From Micavibrio sp. UBA2020 (GTDB lineage: Bacteria > Pseudomonadota > Alphaproteobacteria > Micavibrionales > UBA2020), in NCBI GenBank assembly GCA_002334985.1, contig DDBY01000230.1, forward strand, positions 370 to 9,493: DNA of 9,124 nt, given 5' to 3'. The notes under the pieces were generated by a model. The model made no database searches and was not told the origin of the DNA. It saw nothing but the letters and a program-made list of their open reading frames with translations. Of the stretch, positions 5,158-9,124 are shown in pieces (the first letter of the stretch is position 1; the number at the start of each line of letters is the position of its first letter). Both the position numbers and the translations under genes were made by a program.

Positions 5158-6540
5158 CTATTCACGCGACTTCATCAGCCGGATTGCCAGGAACAGCACA
5201 ACGGCCGCCATGGCGAACAGAACGCTCAGCCGTAGCACGCTGGGCGCCTGTAAATCGCCGCCCTGCGTAAAGTCAACAGTGTCAACAATCACGGACAACG
5301 TACTGATTAACGTAAAGGCCAGAACAAAAGTTCCCAATCTTTTGTCATAGAGGTGGGAAAGGCTTTCCATGATGCGATGATAGATTTTGTCAATCATATC
5401 AAGTTTCGTCGTCAGATTGCGGAACCGGTCACGCGTCGCCCAGGCGGATTCGAGCGCATGCCATACCCGCAGCGATTGCGGGTCGAGGTGATTGTCGAAA
5501 TCGTCATAGACCGCATTGAACAGCGATATTTTGGATTGGTATTCGACGATGATGCGCGATTGACGCTCTAAAAGGCGCATGTCCTGCGTATGTTTGCGCC
5601 TATCCAGCTCGTTCGCCAGATAAAACAAATCGCGGTCGATGTCTTCTGCCGTCACATAAAAAACGTTCTGCACGCGTATCATGGCCGTCAGCACATCGGC
5701 GCCGGCGGTTTGCGCGGGCGTATAAACAACCGCCGAATTGCCGTTGCCCGGATAAACCGACAGGCCGGGGGCGATGGAAACGTCTTCCAGTTTTTCCGCC
5801 TGCTCGCTATAAACCAGCGCGCGGCAGGCCGCAGATTGCGCGCCAAATTCGTTTTCATTTGCACAGGCAACCGTAAAGACGCGGTGCACCCAGAACAATG
5901 TGCCGATATCATGGCCGAAGCTGACACGGCGCCAAAACTCCTCTTTTTGCTGGCCGTCGTGGAAATTGAACAGCAGCAGATTTGCAGGCACCGCCTTGGC
6001 GACTTTTTCAAACATGCCGCTGAAAAGCCCGCGGTAGCCGTTGAGCAGAGAGCTGATACGCTCGCAAAGGCTTCTGTATTCCGCCAGCGTCAGGTCGCGC
6101 GTGGCCGTCACCTCGCCTTCAAAAATGGCAGAGCCGTAGCCAAGGTCGTACATATGTATTTCAAGCATCGAGAGCGTAAAGCAGCCGTCTTCTTTATCGA
6201 TGCGGCCCTCTTTGCGCGGCCATGTTTCGGCATCGAGGGTGTATTCGGCAAGCACCCCCGCCAGCGCCTCCCCCTTCAAGCGCCGCGCGACGAAATATTC
6301 CGGTATCAGCGTCAGGCCGCGGCGCGTATCGATGTCTATTTTCATGCCGGAATCGCGCGCACCCGCATCGGGCGCGAACCACTCGCCGCTGAAAATCCCG
6401 CGCAAGGTCGAAAGAAGCTTTTGCTGGAAAGGCCCGTAGCCCTGCGTCAAAAGCGCGCGCGAATCCAGCACAAGGCCGGAGCGCATCGGGCCGTTGAATA
6501 CCATGCGGCGCGTCTGCCCGCGTGCGAGGAATACTGTCAT
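5158..6540 (-). CDS. Large membrane protein of unknown family, CorA-like C-terminal topology
   Basis: I do not recognise this 460-residue protein. The first 300 or so residues look soluble and alpha/beta, with no signal peptide. A long charged helical region follows (about 305-400: many Arg/Asp/Glu, for example LANELDRRKHTQDMRLLERQSR and KLDMIDKIYHRIMESLSHLYDKR). It runs directly into two C-terminal transmembrane helices (about 404-420 and 435-455) joined by a short loop, ending in a basic tail MKSRE. A long helix feeding into two C-terminal TMs is the topology of CorA-type channels, but the GMN motif is absent (the loop reads VDTVDFTQGG), so a metal transport role is only an inference. The start at 6540 is preferred over the ATGs at 6582/6579: the extra codons include TCT, CTA and AGG, uncommon in neighbouring genes, and no ribosome site precedes 6582, whereas CAGGG lies before 6540. 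It may be co-transcribed with the GH43-like gene upstream (92-base gap). Confidence 0.8.
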   Translation of the reverse strand: MTVFLARGQTRRMVFNGPMRSGLVLDSRALLTQGYGPFQQKLLSTLRGIFSGEWFAPDAGARDSGMKIDIDTRRGLTLIPEYFVARRLKGEALAGVLAEYTLDAETWPRKEGRIDKEDGCFTLSMLEIHMYDLGYGSAIFEGEVTATRDLTLAEYRSLCERISSLLNGYRGLFSGMFEKVAKAVPANLLLFNFHDGQQKEEFWRRVSFGHDIGTLFWVHRVFTVACANENEFGAQSAACRALVYSEQAEKLEDVSIAPGLSVYPGNGNSAVVYTPAQTAGADVLTAMIRVQNVFYVTAEDIDRDLFYLANELDRRKHTQDMRLLERQSRIIVEYQSKISLFNAVYDDFDNHLDPQSLRVWHALESAWATRDRFRNLTTKLDMIDKIYHRIMESLSHLYDKRLGTFVLAFTLISTLSVIVDTVDFTQGGDLQAPSVLRLSVLFAMAAVVLFLAIRLMKSRE

Positions 6541-6632
6541 GAAGCCCTGCCTGTCTGCTGCCCATAGAACCGCAGACATCATAGCAAAGCCGACGGCGCG
6601 GCGGCCAGCCCTCTGAAGCCCTTATGTCAAGG

Positions 6633-7682
6633 TCAAGGCCCTGGCGCCGTACCGCGCACGGGCGCCGCCGGACGTGCCGCGGCCAGATGCTGACGAATTT
6701 CAGCCACCAGCTCCTGCTTGCTGTATTCGGTATAGCGCAAATGCCAGGGTTTCCCCTCACCCGCGCGCTCTTGGTACAAAAGCCCCAGTCTGTCCCCAAG
6801 GTCTATCGTATCGGGGTGGCCATTCTCGCCCGCCCCCTCGGCATAGGCCGTCGGCGCGAGCGGGGTGCGCATCGGCACCCACGGACCATCGGGTTTGTCG
6901 GCAGCAGCGAAAAACACGCGCTGGCGGGTGCCGCGGGCTTCATTGGGCAAATCAAGAAAGCAAACACCCGTCATCAAAAATGCGCCATCGGCAAGCTTGT
7001 CGATTTTAACGCCCTCAAGCCCCCATTCAAAATTGTCTTTGTCAGGGCGGTTGTGGAACGGCACGTCTTCCTGTTTCAAAATAAGCGCCGGCACGCTCCA
7101 CGGCGTTTGCGCGCCCTCTTGCGGCTTCTCGCGCAGACTCATATACACATCGCCGCAGCCGACACGGCGGTAACCCGAATAAATCATGCATTCGTAGGTT
7201 TTTCCGTTCATGTCGATATCGGACATGCCGACGTCATAAAGGCTCATGACATTTGCACGGTCTTCAGGCTTCAGGTCATCCGGCTTCGCGGCAGGCTCCG
7301 CCGCACCCGTAAAGTTCTCGCCATCGCCGGACGTGGCAAGCGCAATCACCCCGCCCGGATGAAAGCAGGTCGTCTGCACATACATTTGATAAAGCGGCTT
7401 GCCGTCTTTTTCGGCCAACATCATGGCGGGGGCACAAACCTCGCGCCCCTCGACGCCCTGAATTTTCGCACACGGCAGCTCCTGCCACGGCCCCGCCGGA
7501 TGTTCCGCACGGAAACGGCCGACCACCCATTGCTGCGTCGTCGAAGTGCCGAGGCTGCAATACATCAGATAGCTGCCATCCTTTTCGCGGATGACGCTCG
7601 GGTCTTTCATCTCCAGATAGCCTTTGGATTCGTCGTGGGCTGTGCCCTCAAGACGGCGAATTTCGACCTTGCGCGTGGACAT
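6633..7682 (-). CDS. GH43-like five-bladed beta-propeller protein (putative glycosidase)
   Basis: The 349-residue protein has repeated propeller-blade motifs of the GH43/GH32/GH117 clan: MKDPSVIREKDGSYLMYCSL (25-44), with Asp27 in the position of the catalytic base; VCAPAMMLAEKDGKPLYQMYVQ (82-102); YDVGMSDIDMNGKTYECMIYSG (149-170), with Asp155 or Asp157 as candidate third acid; WGLEGVKIDKLADGAFLMTGV (220-240), with Glu223-Gly224 resembling the 'EG' general-acid motif of GH43; and GHPDTIDLGDRLGLLYQER (288-306). It would bind or cleave a glycosidic substrate, but which one cannot be told. There is no signal peptide, so it should be cytoplasmic, which is unusual for polysaccharide-degrading members and fits processing of an imported or intracellular sugar. 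The tail (about 333-349) is Ala/Pro-rich and dispensable-looking. A strong Shine-Dalgarno (AAAAGGAGG, 7689-7697) precedes the ATG at 7682. It is divergent from guaA. Confidence 0.75.
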   Translation of the reverse strand: MSTRKVEIRRLEGTAHDESKGYLEMKDPSVIREKDGSYLMYCSLGTSTTQQWVVGRFRAEHPAGPWQELPCAKIQGVEGREVCAPAMMLAEKDGKPLYQMYVQTTCFHPGGVIALATSGDGENFTGAAEPAAKPDDLKPEDRANVMSLYDVGMSDIDMNGKTYECMIYSGYRRVGCGDVYMSLREKPQEGAQTPWSVPALILKQEDVPFHNRPDKDNFEWGLEGVKIDKLADGAFLMTGVCFLDLPNEARGTRQRVFFAAADKPDGPWVPMRTPLAPTAYAEGAGENGHPDTIDLGDRLGLLYQERAGEGKPWHLRYTEYSKQELVAEIRQHLAAARPAAPVRGTAPGP

Positions 7683-7815
7683 CGGCGGCCTCCTTTTAAA
7701 TCATTATGAATAGTTGAAGGGGCGGAGACTAGCCAGAATCCAATCCCGCCACAAGCTCTTTTGTTGCCACGCCGACAAACCGTCAAAACGCGGCAGACAA
7801 ACAAGGACTTAAACG

Positions 7816-7843
7816 CTGACAACCCGCCACGGCGGATGATAAA
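7816..7843 (+). promoter_or_regulatory. Candidate guaA promoter
   Basis: In the 218-base divergent gap (7683-7900), CTGACA (7816-7821, 5 of 6 to TTGACA) lies 16 bases before GATAAA (7838-7843, 4 of 6 to TATAAT). The leader would be about 50 bases and hold a short inverted repeat (CGCCT/AGGCG, 7852-7863). The spacer contains CCGCC-AC-GGCGG. No purine riboswitch-like fold is evident. The half of the gap facing the GH43-like gene shows only its ribosome site and a weak CATAAT on the minus strand. Confidence 0.4.
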
Positions 7844-7900
7844 ACGGAATACGCCTCCAGGCGCCGATTCACGCCGCAAACGCCTTTCAGGGAAACTGTC

Positions 7901-9124
7901 ATGAGCCAAGCCGCCCCCCGCACCAATGCCCCCGCCAGCGCCACCGCACCGCACGATACGGTGCTTATTCTCGATTTCGGCTCGCAGGTGACGCAGCTGA
8001 TTGCACGGCGCGTGCGCGAAGCAGGCGTTTATGCGGTGCTGAAGCCGTTTAATACGCCCATCGCCGACATCCGCGCCCTCGCGCCCAAGGCGATTATCCT
8101 GTCGGGCGGCCCCGCTTCGGTCACCGAAGAAAATTCCCCGCGCGCGCCGATGGAAGTTTTCGACATGGGCGTGCCGGTACTGGGCATTTGCTACGGCCTG
8201 CAAACCATGTGCGCGCAGCTGGGCGGCAGCGTTGCGCCGTCTGACAAGCGCGAATTCGGCCGCGCCTTTATCCGCACCGAAAAAGCAAATCTCCTCGTCG
8301 GCATGGGGGACGGCAGCCGCGCGGAGGTGTGGATGAGCCACGGCGACAGCGTCAAAACCCTGCCCGCAGGGTTTGAAACGATTGCCGCCAGTGACAGCTG
8401 CCCCCATGCCGCCGTCGCAAACCCCGCACGCGGTCTTTACGGCGTGCAATTCCACCCCGAAGTCGCCCATACACCCGAGGGGGCAAAGCTTTTGCGTAAT
8501 TTCGTCATCGACATCGCACAGTGCAAGGCGGACTGGAGCATGGCGCATTTCCGCGATGAAATCATCGCAAGCCTGCGCGCACAAGTGGGCACAGGCCGCG
8601 TGATTTGCGGCGTGTCCGGCGGGGTTGATTCAACCGTCGTCGCCGCGCTTTTGCACGCCGCGATTGGGGAGCAGCTGACCTGCGTTTTCGTCGATACGGG
8701 GCTGATGCGCCAGAACGAAGCCGCCGAAGTCGTCGCCCTCTTCCGCGACCATTTCAACGTGCCGCTGGTGCATGAAAATGCGGAGGATTTGTTCCTCTCC
8801 CGCCTCGCGGGCGTCACCGACCCCGAACAGAAGCGCAAGATTATCGGCAAAACATTTATTGATGTGTTCGAAGACGCGAAGAAAAAAGCCGGCCCCGCCG
8901 AATTCCTTGCGCAGGGCACGCTCTACCCCGACGTCATCGAAAGCGTATCGTTTTCAGGCGGGCCGAGCGTCACCATCAAATCCCACCACAACGTCGGCGG
9001 ATTGCCCGAAGATTTACAGTTCAAACTGGTCGAGCCGCTGCGCATGCTGTTCAAGGACGAAGTGCGCGCGCTGGGTCGTGCGCTGGGCGTGCCGGATAAA
9101 TTCATCGAACGCCACCCCTTCCCC
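7901..9124 (+). CDS. guaA: GMP synthase (glutamine-hydrolysing), 3' end beyond window
   Basis: GuaA converts XMP to GMP using ATP and glutamine, the last step of de novo guanine nucleotide synthesis, in the cytoplasm. The 408 visible codons start with an Ala/Pro/Thr-rich leader (2-18). The class I glutamine amidotransferase domain follows (about 20-205), with oxyanion loop SGGPASV (68-74), nucleophile Cys97 in GICYGLQ and the His185/Glu187 pair in FHPEV. The ATP pyrophosphatase domain has the PP-loop SGGVDS (239-244), then FVDTGLMR (263-270), [11 protein letters not shown], the family motif [15 protein letters not shown], and [10 protein letters not shown] with XMP-binding residues. All catalytic residues are present. 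The remaining 110-120 residues (C-terminal dimerisation domain) lie beyond the right edge; the visible sequence ends at RHPFP. CAGGGAA lies 8 bases before the ATG at 7901. Confidence 0.98.
   Translation, partial: MSQAAPRTNAPASATAPHDTVLILDFGSQVTQLIARRVREAGVYAVLKPFNTPIADIRALAPKAIILSGGPASVTEENSPRAPMEVFDMGVPVLGICYGLQTMCAQLGGSVAPSDKREFGRAFIRTEKANLLVGMGDGSRAEVWMSHGDSVKTLPAGFETIAASDSCPHAAVANPARGLYGVQFHPEVAHTPEGAKLLRNFVIDIAQCKADWSMAHFRDEIIASLRAQVGTGRVICGVSGGVDSTVVAALLHAAIGEQLTCVFVDTGLMRQNEAAEVVALFRDHFNVPLVHENAEDLFLSRLAGVTDPEQKRKIIGKTFIDVFEDAKKKAGPAEFLAQGTLYPDVIESVSFSGGPSVTIKSHHNVGGLPEDLQFKLVEPLRMLFKDEVRALGRALGVPDKFIERHPFP

Noticed and set aside
5590..6567. 325-codon plus-strand open frame opposite the unknown membrane protein
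   Set aside because: It is an Arg/His/Ala-rich shadow without motifs. The minus-strand frame has clear transmembrane helices and continuous coding character.
6643..6666. GGCGCC inverted repeat near the end of the GH43-like gene
   Set aside because: It can fold with a bulged base, but it lies inside the coding sequence and no T-run follows on either strand, so it is not a terminator; probably a by-product of Ala/Pro/Arg codons.
6624..7709. 361-codon plus-strand open frame opposite the GH43-like gene
   Set aside because: It has a low-complexity, Arg-rich translation with no domain. The minus-strand frame has a strong ribosome site and propeller motifs.
7683..7900. Possible purine riboswitch before guaA
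   Set aside because: I see only short 4-5 bp inverted repeats and no three-helix purine aptamer core. Such riboswitches are also not typical upstream of guaA in alphaproteobacteria.
7607..8584. 325-codon open frame on the minus strand opposite guaA and the GH43-like start
   Set aside because: It runs across two divergent genes and their promoter region. The plus strand there is an unmistakable GMP synthase.
1..9124. CRISPR, toxin-antitoxin, phage defence or mobile element signature
   Set aside because: There are no spaced direct repeats, transposase or integrase, small toxin-antitoxin pair or defence-type domain in any credible gene. The single inverted repeat at the edge has no element between its arms.

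Overview
The window looks like chromosomal DNA from a GC-rich alphaproteobacterium. The best taxonomic clue is the partial GMP synthase at the right edge, whose amidotransferase start ([20 protein letters not shown]) reads like alphaproteobacterial GuaA. This is recognition from memory, not a search. Codon choice is uniform across the genes, and I see no transposase, integrase, phage gene, CRISPR array, tRNA or rRNA.

Layout from left to right. A truncated GNAT acetyltransferase (minus strand) runs off the left edge and is divergent from a complete ZntB-type CorA-family metal transporter (plus). A well-formed promoter with a palindrome over its -10 box then leads into a small membrane-anchored FixH/YtkA-like protein (plus). 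This converges on a minus-strand three-gene unit, read from 4425 down to 2215: a FlaR-like P-loop kinase, an Old Yellow Enzyme of the YqjM/NamA type and a second GNAT acetyltransferase. The last two are 7 bases apart. A bidirectional rho-independent terminator separates this unit from an upstream minus-strand lipoprotein gene that has its own promoter. Further right, still on the minus strand, are a 460-residue membrane protein of unknown family and a GH43-like five-bladed beta-propeller protein with a strong Shine-Dalgarno. A 218-base divergent intergenic region then leads to guaA (plus), which is cut by the window end after 408 codons.

How the genes relate: the kinase-OYE-GNAT unit is the only convincing operon and probably serves small-molecule modification or detoxification. 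The rest are largely independent housekeeping or accessory genes. I find no clear undescribed multi-gene system. The items most worth a second look are a perfect 24-base inverted repeat at the left edge that appears to corrupt the end of the first gene (probably an assembly or foldback artefact), the unknown membrane protein with CorA-like C-terminal topology, and the apparently cytoplasmic GH43-like propeller.
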